64,000 bases of DNA from CAZUYC01 sp964624475 (GCA_964624475.1 CAZUYC010000015.1:29166-93165); one strand, 5' to 3'; positions 17,933-26,126 are shown, counted from the first letter of the stretch. Program-made: numbers and translations. The notes: generated by a model not told the origin, from the sequence alone.

Positions 17933-19369
17933 ATGAGCGATAGCGTGGCGAGAGTACACGTCGGGGGCACACCGACGAACGTGCGTCCCAAGCGCGAGCT
18001 GGGCAGGGTCCAGGCCGCGGAGCAGCCCTTCGAGTACCCGCTCCGGCGCGAGTACGTCGAGCCGGACTGGACGCGCCTGCCCGGCTTCGCGGAGGTGACG
18101 AAGCCGGACTGGGAGTCGGCCCAGTGGCAGCGGAAGCACACGGTGAAGAACCTCGCCGAGCTCAAGCGGGCGCTCGGGCACCACCTGGGCGACGATCTCT
18201 ACGCCGACATCGAACGCGACCAGCGGGAGCGCGCCACGATGTCGATGCTGATCCCCCCCCACATGATCAACACGATGGACGAGCGCGACCTGCGCGGCGA
18301 CCCCGTCCGTCTCTACATGGCGCCGGCCTTCAGCGACCGGGACCCCGAGTGGCCGAGCCACCCGATGGCGAGCCGCGACTCGCTGCACGAGGCCGACATG
18401 TGGGCCGTGGAAGGGCTCACCCACCGCTACCCCACCAAGGTCCTCGCCGAGATGATCCCGACCTGCCCGCAGTACTGCGGGCACTGCACGCGGATGGATC
18501 TCGTCGGCAACGACACCTCGCAGGTCCTCAAGTACAAGTTCGAGCGCAAGCAGCAGGACCGCTGGGACGCGATGCTCGACTACCTGGCCCGGACCCCGTC
18601 CGTTCGCGACGTGGTGGTGTCGGGCGGCGACGTCGCGAACGTGCCGATCAAGCGCCTGCAGGAGTGGCTGTTCAAGCTGATGGACCTGCCGAACATCCGC
18701 GACGTGCGCCTGGCGACCAAGGGGGTGATGGGCATCCCCCAGCACTTCCTCCAGGACGAGGTGCTCGCGGGCTACGAGGCCATCGCGAAGCGCGCTCGCG
18801 AGCGCGAGATCGAGATCGCGATCCACGCGCACGTGAACTCGGCGCAGCAGGTGACGCCGCTCTTCGGAAGGGCCGTGCGGGCCCTCCTCGACATGGGCTA
18901 CCGCGCCGTCCGCAACCAGGGCGTGCTGCTGCGCGGAGTCAACACGACGCCGAACCAGCTCCTCGAGCTGTGCTTCATGCTGATGGACCACGCGAAGGTG
19001 GTCCCCTACTACTTCTACCTCTGCGACATGATCCCGAACGCCGAGCACTGGCGGCTCGCGCTCTGGGAGGCGCAGGAGCTGCAGATGGCGATCATGGGCT
19101 ATCTGCCGGGCTTCACGACGCCGAGGTTCATCTGCGACGTCGCGTTCGTCGGCAAGCGCTGGGTCCACATGGTGAACTCGTACGACCGGGTGAACGGCAT
19201 CTCGTACTGGCGGAAGAACTACCGCACGGGCATCGAGCACGACGATCCGGAGGCCCTCTCCCGCGAGTACCCGGCGTACGACCCGATCTCCACCCTGCCC
19301 GACGCGGGCAAGGAGTACTGGCGGCGCTACCTCGGCGAGCAGGGCGGCAAACGAGCCGAGTCGGCTTGA
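17933..19369 (+). CDS. kamA: lysine 2,3-aminomutase (radical SAM, PLP)
   Basis: 478 residues. The radical-SAM cluster motif CPQYCGHC gives C178, C182 and C185 in CxxxCxxC spacing. SGGDVANVP, HAHVNSAQQVTP and NQGVLLRGVN are family signatures. The two Asp that bind the substrate epsilon-amino group in clostridial lysine 2,3-aminomutase (D293 and D330, from memory) line up with D365 (YLCDMIPNAEHW) and D402 (RFICDVAFVG) at the identical 37-residue spacing; glutamate 2,3-aminomutases replace both. Lysine is thus the best-supported substrate, converted to beta-lysine. The enzyme is cytosolic and oxygen-sensitive in its relatives. An aminotransferase follows 20 bases downstream, and a CoA-transferase/thiolase pair faces them. 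No beta-lysine acetyltransferase (AblB) is present. Confidence 0.9.
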   Translation: MSDSVARVHVGGTPTNVRPKRELGRVQAAEQPFEYPLRREYVEPDWTRLPGFAEVTKPDWESAQWQRKHTVKNLAELKRALGHHLGDDLYADIERDQRERATMSMLIPPHMINTMDERDLRGDPVRLYMAPAFSDRDPEWPSHPMASRDSLHEADMWAVEGLTHRYPTKVLAEMIPTCPQYCGHCTRMDLVGNDTSQVLKYKFERKQQDRWDAMLDYLARTPSVRDVVVSGGDVANVPIKRLQEWLFKLMDLPNIRDVRLATKGVMGIPQHFLQDEVLAGYEAIAKRAREREIEIAIHAHVNSAQQVTPLFGRAVRALLDMGYRAVRNQGVLLRGVNTTPNQLLELCFMLMDHAKVVPYYFYLCDMIPNAEHWRLALWEAQELQMAIMGYLPGFTTPRFICDVAFVGKRWVHMVNSYDRVNGISYWRKNYRTGIEHDDPEALSREYPAYDPISTLPDAGKEYWRRYLGEQGGKRAESA

Positions 19370-19389
19370 GGAGCAGGGAGACCCGCCTC

Positions 19390-20781
19390 ATGCCCACGCA
19401 GGAATCCCTGGAGTCCTCCGCGGCGTCCGTCATGCCGCCCCCGTATCCGGGCGAGTACCCCAAGATCGTGGTCTCGCCGCCGGGCCCGAAGGCCAGGGCG
19501 TGGAACGCCCGGGACCGGAAGGTCGTCTCACAGAACCTGACGCCGGACTACGAGCTGGTCGTCGACCGCGCCTCGGGGATGGTGGTCGAGGACCTGGACG
19601 GAAACCGCTACCTCGACTTCGCGGCCGGCATCTCCACCGCGTCCACCGGGCACTGCCATCCCGAGGTGGTGAAGGCGATCCAGCAGCAGGCCGAGCGCCT
19701 GCTCCACATCTGCTACACCGACTTCCACTACCCGGCCTACATCGAGCTCTGCGAGACGCTCGCGCAGCTGGCGCCGATGTCCGGGCGCAAGCGCGTATTC
19801 CTGTCGAACTCCGGGGCGGAGGCGGTGGAGACGGCGATCAAGCTGGCGCGCGTCCGCACCGGCCGGCAGAAGATCGTCGCGTTCTACGGCGCCTTCCATG
19901 GCCGCACGCTGGGCACGCTGACGCTCACCGCCAGCAAGCCGGTGCAGCGGATCGGGTACGGGCCGCTGCTGCCGGAGGTCTACCACACCCACTTCTCGTA
20001 CTGTTATCGCTGCCCGGTCAACCGGAAGCCGGACTCCTGTGACGTCCAGTGCCTCGACCTGCTGACCGACTCGATGTTCCAGCACACGGTCCCCCCGCAG
20101 GAGGTCGCGGCCGTGCTGGTGGAGCCCGTGCAGGGAGAGGGAGGCTTCATCCCTCCGCACCCTGAATTCCTACCCCGCCTGCAGACCCTCTGCCGCGAGC
20201 ACGGCATCCTGCTGATCGCGGACGAGGTGCAGTGCGGCATGGGCCGCACCGGCAAGCTCTTCGCCTCCGAGCACTTCGGGCTCGACCCGGACATCTTCAT
20301 CCTGGCCAAGGGGATCGCGTCGGGACTGCCGATCTCGGCCGTGATCGCGCGGGACGAGGTGATGAAGTGGAACGACGGGGGTCACGGCAGCACCTTCGGC
20401 GGCAACCCGCTGTCCTGTCAGGCGGCGCTGGCCACGCTGCGGCTCTTGCGCGGCGGTCTGATCGACAATGCAGGCCGGGTCGGAGCGGGGCTGCTCGCGA
20501 AGCTGCGCGGACTCATGGACCGGCATACGCTGATCGGCGACGTGCGCGGCATCGGCCTCATGATCGGGATCGAGATCGTGCGCGATCGCGATACGAGGGT
20601 GGCGGCACCGGACGAGCGCCAACGCATCGTCCGCCGGGCGTTCGAGCGGGGCCTGCTCACGCTCCCGTGCGGGAAGTCGACGATCCGCCTCTCCCCGCCG
20701 CTGATCTGCACCGACTCCGATGCGGACAAGGCGGTATCGATTCTCGACGAGGTGCTGACCGAGATCAGCGCCGAGCGCTGA
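19390..20781 (+). CDS. class III aminotransferase (GABA/beta-amino-acid type)
   Basis: 463 residues from an ATG at 19390 with a GGAG-type ribosome site in the 20-base gap after kamA. Fold-type I PLP enzyme: DFAAGISTASTGHCHPEVV near the N-terminus, NSGAEAVETAIKLAR, GAFHGRTLGTLTLTA, the metal/PLP ring segment IADEVQCGMGRTGKLF and the Schiff-base lysine K307 in ILAKGIASGLP. A small Cys-containing insert (CYRCPVNRKPDSCDVQC) resembles that of 4-aminobutyrate and related omega-aminotransferases. Tight linkage to lysine 2,3-aminomutase suggests it acts on beta-lysine, removing either the beta-amino group (to a beta-keto acid) or the epsilon-amino group. The family assignment is firm; the substrate is inferred from context. 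Confidence 0.88.
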   Translation: MPTQESLESSAASVMPPPYPGEYPKIVVSPPGPKARAWNARDRKVVSQNLTPDYELVVDRASGMVVEDLDGNRYLDFAAGISTASTGHCHPEVVKAIQQQAERLLHICYTDFHYPAYIELCETLAQLAPMSGRKRVFLSNSGAEAVETAIKLARVRTGRQKIVAFYGAFHGRTLGTLTLTASKPVQRIGYGPLLPEVYHTHFSYCYRCPVNRKPDSCDVQCLDLLTDSMFQHTVPPQEVAAVLVEPVQGEGGFIPPHPEFLPRLQTLCREHGILLIADEVQCGMGRTGKLFASEHFGLDPDIFILAKGIASGLPISAVIARDEVMKWNDGGHGSTFGGNPLSCQAALATLRLLRGGLIDNAGRVGAGLLAKLRGLMDRHTLIGDVRGIGLMIGIEIVRDRDTRVAAPDERQRIVRRAFERGLLTLPCGKSTIRLSPPLICTDSDADKAVSILDEVLTEISAER

Positions 20782-20812
20782 GCGCGGCGCCGAGCCGGCT
20801 CGGCCGGCCCGA

Positions 20813-20862
20813 GAACTCCGCTCGGCTTCGCCTCGCTGCGCGCGCGCTCCGCGCGCTTGCCG
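20813..20862 (-). repeat. copy of the dispersed GNA-loop repeat abutting a stop codon
   Basis: This 50-base copy begins directly after the TGA of the CoA-transferase (20863) and lies between convergent genes. On the minus strand it starts with CGGCAA and contains a perfect stem GCGCGC-GGA-GCGCGC (20842-20856), then the conserved CGCAGCGAG, the mini-stem GGC-GAA-GCC and CGAGCGGAGTTC. The stem differs from the GGCCGC and GGCGGC stems of other copies yet stays fully paired. It may also act as a transcription terminator for both convergent operons. Confidence 0.8.
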
Positions 20863-22212
20863 TCACTTCGGGAGATTCTCCACGAACCTCGCCGAGGTCG
20901 AGGCGCGGACCTGCTCCAGGCCGACGCCGGGCATCAGCTCGATCAGGCAGAGCTCGCCCCGATCGAAGGAGAACACCGCGAGTTCCGTGATGACCATGTC
21001 GACCGCGTTGCGGGCCGTGAGCGGCAGATCGCATTCGGAGACCAGCTTCGGGCTCCCGTCGGGGTTGGTGTGGGTCATGGTGATGATGAGCCGCTTGGCT
21101 CCCGAGGCCAGGTCCATCGCGCCGCCGACGCCGAGCAGCGGCTTCCCCGGCACCGCCCAGTTCGCCAGGTTCGCGCCTGCATCCACCTGTAGTCCGCCCA
21201 TGATGGCCACGTCCACGTGGCCGCCGCGGATCATGGCGAAGGAATCCGCGCTGTCGAAGTAGCTGGCTCCCGGCAGCGCGGTGACCGGGATCTTGCCGGC
21301 GTTCACCGGGTACTCCATCGCCCCGCCCTCCGCGGGCGCGGGGCCCACGCCCAGCATTCCGTTCTCGCTGTGCAGGATGATCCCGTGCTCTGGCGTGATC
21401 AGATCGGCCACCAGGGTGGGAATGCCGACTCCGAGGTTCACCACGTCACCGCTGCGGAGCTCGGCCAGCGCGCGGCGGGCCATGTTCATGCGCGCCGGAT
21501 CCACCTTCCTGCCGCTCGACGCCACCGAGGCGGAGGAGCCCAGCTCCTCGAGGGTCATGCGGGCCTGGACCAGATAATCCACGTAGCAGCCCGGGGTGTG
21601 GACGTGGTTGGGATCGATCTCGCCCAGCGGCACGATCGTCTCCACTTCGGCGATGACCAGGTCGGCCGCCGTCGCCATCGCCTTGTTGAAGTTCTGCTCG
21701 GTCATCCGGTAGACCAGGTTGCCGGCGGTATCGGCCTTCCAGGCGCGCAGGAAGGCCACGTGGCCGCGCAGCCCCGGCACGAACACGTGCGGCTTGCCGC
21801 AGAGGATCCTCGTCTCCGCCTTCTCGGCGATGACCGTCCCGACCGAGGTCGGGGTGAAGAATCCACCGATCCCCGCGCCGCCCGCGCGCAGCGCCTCGGC
21901 CAGCGAGCCCTGGGGCAGGAGCTCCACCTCCAGGGTCCCCCGCTGTGCCGCCGCCACGGCCTCGGGATTGCTGGTGAAGAACGAGCCGATCGCCTTCTTG
22001 ATCTGTCCGCTGCGCAGGAGCCGTCCACCGCCCAGCCCGACCTCGCCCACGTTGTTGGCGATGTAGACGAGCTCCCGCACGCCGGTCTCGGCCAGCGCGT
22101 GCAGGAGGTGGACCGGGTTCCCGGTCATGCCGAAGCCGCCGACCAGGATCGTGTCGCCGGTCTTGACCATGGCCACGGCCTGCTCGAGGGAGATCTGGGG
22201 AACTCGTTTCAC
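20863..22212 (-). CDS. 3-oxoacid CoA-transferase, A and B subunits fused
   Basis: 449 residues from a GTG at 22212, seven bases after the thiolase stop; residues upstream of this GTG do not look like this family. The A part (1 to about 230) has VKTGDTILVGGFGMTGNP, VYIANNVGEVGLG and GGFFTPTSVGTVIAE. The B part (about 250-449) has NLGVGIPTLVADLI and the active-site glutamate E283 in ILHSENGMLGVGP. Both halves are in one chain, like animal SCOT and unlike the usual separate bacterial AtoDA, ScoAB or PcaIJ subunits. It moves CoA from succinyl-CoA or acetyl-CoA to a 3-oxoacid. The upstream thiolase would cleave the product. Acetoacetate, 3-oxoadipate or a keto-amino acid are possible substrates. 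Confidence 0.9.
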   Translation of the reverse strand: MKRVPQISLEQAVAMVKTGDTILVGGFGMTGNPVHLLHALAETGVRELVYIANNVGEVGLGGGRLLRSGQIKKAIGSFFTSNPEAVAAAQRGTLEVELLPQGSLAEALRAGGAGIGGFFTPTSVGTVIAEKAETRILCGKPHVFVPGLRGHVAFLRAWKADTAGNLVYRMTEQNFNKAMATAADLVIAEVETIVPLGEIDPNHVHTPGCYVDYLVQARMTLEELGSSASVASSGRKVDPARMNMARRALAELRSGDVVNLGVGIPTLVADLITPEHGIILHSENGMLGVGPAPAEGGAMEYPVNAGKIPVTALPGASYFDSADSFAMIRGGHVDVAIMGGLQVDAGANLANWAVPGKPLLGVGGAMDLASGAKRLIITMTHTNPDGSPKLVSECDLPLTARNAVDMVITELAVFSFDRGELCLIELMPGVGLEQVRASTSARFVENLPK

Positions 22213-22219
22213 GCTGGGT

Positions 22220-23488
22220 CTACAGCCTCTCGATGACGGCGGCTTCCCCCTGACCCACACCCACGCACAGGGTGGCCAGGCCATGCCGCACGGGTTCGCC
22301 GAGACCAGCGCGGCGGTGCATCTCGTGGATCAGGGTGGTGAGGAGCCGGGCACCCGAGCATCCGAGCGGATGCCCCAGGGCGATGGCGCCGCCGTTCACG
22401 TTGGTGATGTCCTGGCCGAGCCCGAGCTCCCGCAGCACCGCGATGGACTGGACCGCGAACGCCTCGTTGAGCTCGGCGAGCTGGATGTCGGCCAGCGAGA
22501 GCCCCGCACGGGCGAGCGCCTTCTGGGTGGCGGGCACCGGCCCGAGCCCCATCACGCGCGGGTCCACCCCCGCCGCGGCAGAGCCCATCCAGCGCGCCAG
22601 CGGCCGGAGCCCGAGCTCGCGGGCCCGGCGCTCGGACACGAGCACCAGGGCAGCGGCGCCGTCGTTCGTTCCGCTCGAGTTTCCCGCCGTCACGGTTCCA
22701 CCGGGTCGGAACACGGGCTTCAGCCTCGAGAGCTGGTCCAGGTCGGTCGAGAGCCGGAACTCGTCTCCCGTGCGCGTGTACCGGGGAAACTCGTCCGTAT
22801 CGAAGAGGATGGGATCGCCGCGGCGCTGCGGCACGGCGACCGGGACGATCTCCCGCCGGAAGCGACCGTCCTGGATCGCCTGCACCGCCCGCGACTGGCT
22901 CTGCAGGGCGAACGCATCCTGCTCCTGCCGGGTGATCTCGCCGTCCTTGATCTTCCCTTCCCGGCTCATCTGCTGGATGTTCTCTGCGGTCTCCCCCATC
23001 GACTCGAGGGGAAAGAGCGCTTCCAGCGCGGGGTTCGGGAATCTCCAGCCGAGCGTGGTGTCGTAGGCGGTGACGTTGCCCGAGGGTCCGAACGCCTGCG
23101 GATTCTTCGGCAGCGCGTACGGCGCGCGCGTCATGCTCTCGACGCCGCCCGCCACGTACAGCTCGCCTTCCCCGGCCCGGATGGCTCGCGCCGCCTGGTT
23201 GACCGCCGAAAGCCCGCTGGCGCACAGGCGGTTGACCGTCACGCCGGGAACGGAGTGCGGCAGCCCCGCCAGCAGGAGCCCCATCCGCGCGACGTTCCGG
23301 TTGTCCTCCCCGGCCTGGTTCGCGCAGCCCATGAACACTTCTTCGACCTGGGCGCCGTCCACCTCCGCGCGGCGGACGGCCTCGCGTATCACCAGGGCCG
23401 CCAGGTCGTCGGGACGCACCTGGGCGAGCGCCCCGCGGATCTGGCCGATGGGCGTGCGCACCGCGCTCACGATCACCACCTCGTTCAT
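22220..23488 (-). CDS. acetyl-CoA acyltransferase (thiolase)
   Basis: 422 residues from the ATG at 23488 (GGAG ribosome site 7 bases upstream); a second in-frame ATG at 23500 is also possible. It starts NEVVIVSAVRTPIG, has the acyl-accepting Cys C89 in NRLCASGLSAV, then the NEAFA, GGAIALGHPLGCSG and CVGVGQG active-site motifs of degradative thiolases. The extra SREGKIKDGEITRQEQDAFALQSQ segment resembles the beta-ketoadipyl-CoA/medium-chain thiolase branch rather than short biosynthetic PhaA. With the CoA-transferase 7 bases downstream it forms a two-gene operon that turns a free 3-oxoacid into acetyl-CoA and a CoA ester shortened by two carbons. Confidence 0.93.
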   Translation of the reverse strand: MNEVVIVSAVRTPIGQIRGALAQVRPDDLAALVIREAVRRAEVDGAQVEEVFMGCANQAGEDNRNVARMGLLLAGLPHSVPGVTVNRLCASGLSAVNQAARAIRAGEGELYVAGGVESMTRAPYALPKNPQAFGPSGNVTAYDTTLGWRFPNPALEALFPLESMGETAENIQQMSREGKIKDGEITRQEQDAFALQSQSRAVQAIQDGRFRREIVPVAVPQRRGDPILFDTDEFPRYTRTGDEFRLSTDLDQLSRLKPVFRPGGTVTAGNSSGTNDGAAALVLVSERRARELGLRPLARWMGSAAAGVDPRVMGLGPVPATQKALARAGLSLADIQLAELNEAFAVQSIAVLRELGLGQDITNVNGGAIALGHPLGCSGARLLTTLIHEMHRRAGLGEPVRHGLATLCVGVGQGEAAVIERL

Positions 23489-23500
23489 GACTCCGTTCAT

Positions 23501-23830
23501 GACTCGACTCCGCTTCGCCTCCGCCGGGCTCGTTGAAGGCGCGCCCAACGGGGCAGAGCTTAGACCTCCGCCGTCCTCGGGTCACGCGAGGCGGGTGAGA
23601 CGCGCCCCCCTGCCGTCCGGGGGGTCGTCGCGGCGGCCCGCTGTCTCTGCGAGGCGCGGCGAGCGTGCGCCCAGGAGGGATGGACTGCTGCCGTCCAGCA
23701 GATCTCCGCGGCGGCACGTAGCTCGCCTCGTGCGCGGGCCCCGTGAACGACCCGCGAATCGCGCGTTCCTGAACCACGATTCTTCGGAGCCGGACCCGGG
23801 CACCGCGGAGCTTCCCAAGAGTCGTTTGAC
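23501..23830. other. intergenic region without recognised gene
   Basis: 330 bases between the divergent thiolase and RAYT genes. Open frames exist on both strands but none has a ribosome site or recognisable protein. Near 23506-23520 a fragment resembling the tail of the dispersed repeat (CTCCGCTTCGCCTCC) is present on the thiolase side. The last 50 bases become less GC-rich approaching the RAYT promoter. Confidence 0.5.
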
Positions 23831-23859
23831 TTGACGAAAACACTACATAGCACTAATCT
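23831..23859 (+). promoter_or_regulatory. candidate promoter of the RAYT gene (leaderless)
   Basis: TTGACG at 23831-23836 and TAATCT at 23854-23859 are separated by exactly 17 bases in a locally AT-rich patch that stands out from the surroundings. The predicted transcription start would fall at or next to the ATG at 23867, so the mRNA would be leaderless, in agreement with the absence of a Shine-Dalgarno sequence. Confidence 0.45.
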
Positions 23860-23866
23860 ATCGGTG

Positions 23867-24565
23867 ATGCGACGGGCGCCGAGGCAGCTCACCTTCCACG
23901 AGCACCGGATGCGCTCGGGTCGAGGTGGCCCGAGGCCCGGCGCGGGGCGCCCGCGCCTGTCGGCGAACCCGCCCGTCCACCACGTCCGGCGTCCGCCGGT
24001 CCCCCGCGACTGCCCTTCCCACGTCACGCTGCGGCTGCTCCGGGGCCTCCCCGCGCTCCGAAGCCGCCGCTTCTTGCGCGAGCTGCGCGCGAGCCTGCGG
24101 GAGGCCTGCGCGCGCCGCGGCTTCCGCGTGGTGCACTACACCGTGCAGCGCAACCACCTCCACCTGTTCGTCGAGGCCGCGGGCAAAGAGGCCCTGGGTC
24201 GCGGCATGAAGGCGATCTCGGCCCGGGTCGCCCGCGCCGTGCAACGCGCCTTCGGCCTCAGAGGCCCGGTCCTTCACGGTCGCTACCACCTGCGCGTGCT
24301 GCGCACCCCGCGAGAGGTCCGGAACGCGCTGGCCTACGTCCTGCTCAATGCGCGCAAACACTGGCGCGAGCGCCACGGCTCGCCGCCCCCGGAGCGTCTC
24401 GACGAGGCGTCCTCGGGCCGCTGGTTCCAGGGCTGGCGTCGAGCGTTCGGCTCGCGCGAGTCTCCGCCCGAGCGCCCCGAGGTCGCACCGCCCCGGACAT
24501 GGCTCCTCGCGGCCGGCTGGCGCCGCCACGGCCTCATCGATCCCGCGGAGGTTCCCGGCGGCTGA
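23867..24565 (+). CDS. REP-associated tyrosine transposase (RAYT, IS200/IS605-like Y1 transposase)
   Basis: 232 residues from the ATG at 23867 (a TTG at 23831 would add 12 residues). The N-terminus has the RAYT-type GRGGPRPGAGRPR basic segment. The HUH motif is NHLHLFVE (H97, H99), and the candidate catalytic tyrosine is Y157 in NALAYVLLNARKHW, with HGRYHLRVLRTPREV just before it, all in canonical Y1-transposase order. RAYTs are single-copy domesticated relatives of IS200 transposases; they nick and join single-stranded DNA at REP hairpins and are linked to REP/REPIN spread. The frame is intact with no IS ends visible. The window also contains many dispersed hairpin repeats that could be its substrate. 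Confidence 0.85.
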   Translation: MRRAPRQLTFHEHRMRSGRGGPRPGAGRPRLSANPPVHHVRRPPVPRDCPSHVTLRLLRGLPALRSRRFLRELRASLREACARRGFRVVHYTVQRNHLHLFVEAAGKEALGRGMKAISARVARAVQRAFGLRGPVLHGRYHLRVLRTPREVRNALAYVLLNARKHWRERHGSPPPERLDEASSGRWFQGWRRAFGSRESPPERPEVAPPRTWLLAAGWRRHGLIDPAEVPGG

Positions 24566-24600
24566 CGGGAGCGGGTCGAGCGGAGCGGGAGTCGCGGGAT

Positions 24601-24818
24601 TGGAAGCCCTCCGCCTACAGTGGCGAGCGCCTTCCTCGTCCCCGGCAACCCCGCCGCTACAAGGACAAGGTCCGCCGCAAGATCGCCGCCTATCACCGCT
24701 TCGTGCAGCTCGGCTGCCGGAATTTCTCGCGGATCCCGCCGCGCCGGGTGACGTGGTGAAATTCGTCGGCCGAATCCGAAGCCCAGACATCCTGCGCGCT
24801 TACGAGCGCGCTGCATGA
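24601..24818 (+). pseudogene. C-terminal remnant of an IS4-like transposase
   Basis: One frame reads PRRYKDKVRRKIAAYHRFVQ then LGC, similar to the conserved Y-R-x-K-x-R-x-K-x-x-A-Y-H-x-x-x-Q-L-G-C segment near the end of IS4-group transposases. Then the reading frame changes, and a second frame gives LPEFLADPAAPGDVVKF and ends RAYERAA with a stop at 24818, which resembles the extreme C-terminus of the same transposases. The roughly 60-70 residues normally between the two blocks are absent, so this is a deletion plus frameshift remnant. No terminal inverted repeats were identified. Confidence 0.5.
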
Positions 24819-25036
24819 CGCTCAGCGCCGCTCAACTCGCTACTCTCCATAATCGAACAGGACTAGCATTTTGCCACATATCATAGTGAAATCATCTCAT
24901 GCGAGAGCCCGCTCTCAAATGCCCTCTTGCGCGCCGGACGGCGACAGCTATTTCAACCTGTTCGTTGTTCGAAGCCGCCGACCGCAGAGGCGGCTTCATC
25001 GAGCGCTGGCGAATGCCGAGCGAATAGAGGTCAATC

Positions 25037-25552
25037 ATGGCGCAGGTCGGAACCTTGGCGTGGGCGCGCAAAACCGGCGGGCGGCTGCGCTTCCAGGATT
25101 GCGTGCGGTTGACCGGGCTTGCGGGCGCTGTGGTTTGGCTGCCGCGCCAACGCATCCTCATCGCCGGCGACACGGTTGTTTGGCCGATTCCGTATGAGTT
25201 CGACGTCTATCCCGCGGACAATATCGCTACGCTTGAGCGCCTGCGCGCTTACAATTACCGTGCGCTCGTTCCAGGCCATGGCGAAGTGCAACGCGACAAG
25301 GCTTATTTGGATCTGCTGATCGCGTTCATGCGCGAAGTGCGTACGCAAATGGTGCCGCTGATCCAGCAGGGACTGACGGTCGAGGAAGCGACAGCACGCC
25401 TTACGCTTGATTCCAATGCACAGGCTTTCGCCGGCGAAGATCCCTGGCTGCGCTATTGGTTCCGCGAATATGCAATTGGCCCCTTCGCCGAGAGCGCCTA
25501 CCGCGAAGCCAAGGGCGAACCGCTCGGGCCCGCGCCACCCGCCGCCTCATAA
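25037..25552 (+). pseudogene. truncated metallo-beta-lactamase-fold hydrolase (C-terminal half)
   Basis: 171 codons are open from an ATG at 25037. From about residue 29 the chain (AVVWLPRQRILIAGDTVVWP, then LVPGHGEV) is the second half of an MBL-fold protein: IAGDTVV supplies the bridging Asp and PGHGEV the last His. The first half with HxHxDH is missing, and the preceding 28 residues (MAQVGTLAWARKTGGRLRF) do not fit the family, so this looks like a 5' truncated gene joined to foreign sequence. Base use is clearly less GC-biased at third positions than in the rest of the window (many GAA, CAA, GCA, CGC/TTG codons), which suggests transfer. It sits among IS remnants. Confidence 0.6.
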
Positions 25553-25647
25553 GGGGCAACGTATCTGTTTAGCGGGTCTCCTGCCGTGACGCCGTAGCGG
25601 CTGTCGGACGCCGACCGCTTCCACTCGATTCCAACCCCGCCATCTCG

Positions 25648-25917
25648 GTGGTCCGGCGCTTTCTGCGCTGCGGGCAGCCGGGCTGCGCCTGCCAGAAGCC
25701 CGGCGCCCAGGGCCACCGCCCCTACCACTACCTGGTCGTCACCCAGGCCCCGGGGAAGACCGCGTCGGTCCTGCTCGCCCCGGGCCAGGTCGCGCGCGTG
25801 CGCCGCTGGACGCGAGACTTCAAACGACTCAAGCAGCTGCTCGAGCGCATCTCCCGGCTCAACACCCGGCTGATCCGGCTCGAGCGCGAGGCGCAGCGGC
25901 GCCAGGGCCGGCGGTGA
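25648..25917 (+). CDS. small DUF6788-like protein associated with a transposase
   Basis: 89 residues from a GTG at 25648 without clear ribosome site. It begins VRRFLRCGQPGCACQ with a CxxxxCxC cluster, then HRPYHYLVV, a basic mid-part and a C-terminal amphipathic helix (RLKQLLERISRLNTRLIRLE). The pattern of GKPGCxC, HGPY-x-Y and helical tail is what I know from short DUF6788 proteins encoded immediately before certain transposase genes. Its stop overlaps the next frame by 4 bases (GTGA), as in those pairs. It probably binds DNA or regulates transposition. It may be a leftover, since its partner is broken. Confidence 0.45.
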   Translation: MVRRFLRCGQPGCACQKPGAQGHRPYHYLVVTQAPGKTASVLLAPGQVARVRRWTRDFKRLKQLLERISRLNTRLIRLEREAQRRQGRR

Positions 25918-26126
25918 CGGCGGAGCGCCCGCGCTGCGCGGAATGCTCCCGGCTGCGGCGCGAAAACCGTCGGCTCCAGCAGCAGGCCGAGCGGCTCGCT
26001 CAAGTGTTGCCGATCGCGTCGAAGCGCCGAAAAATGAACACCGGGCCGGCGAGCTCGGATAGCCTCCGCTCCGGACTCGTCAAGGCGCTGCGCGCCTCCT
26101 CCGCTTCGCTCTGGCCCTTCGGGTGA
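25914..26126 (+). pseudogene. N-terminal remnant of the partner transposase
   Basis: The GTG at 25914 overlaps the previous stop. The first 35 residues (AERPRCAECSRLRRENRRLQ plus a short coiled-coil continuation) look like the Cys-containing coiled-coil start of a transposase. After about residue 35 the sequence (SKRRKMNTGPASSDSLRSG) loses any resemblance to a protein family and stops at 26126, where a full transposase would have 400 or more residues. It is read as an insertion sequence whose body has been deleted. Confidence 0.4.

Noticed and set aside
23560..24027. 155-codon minus-strand open frame opposite the RAYT start
   Set aside because: Overlaps the promoter and N-terminus of the transposase, has no recognisable domain and no ribosome site.
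24871..25197. 108-codon plus-strand open frame in the less GC-rich patch
   Set aside because: Overlaps the truncated MBL frame and has no protein-family resemblance; only a short segment in another frame looks protein-like.
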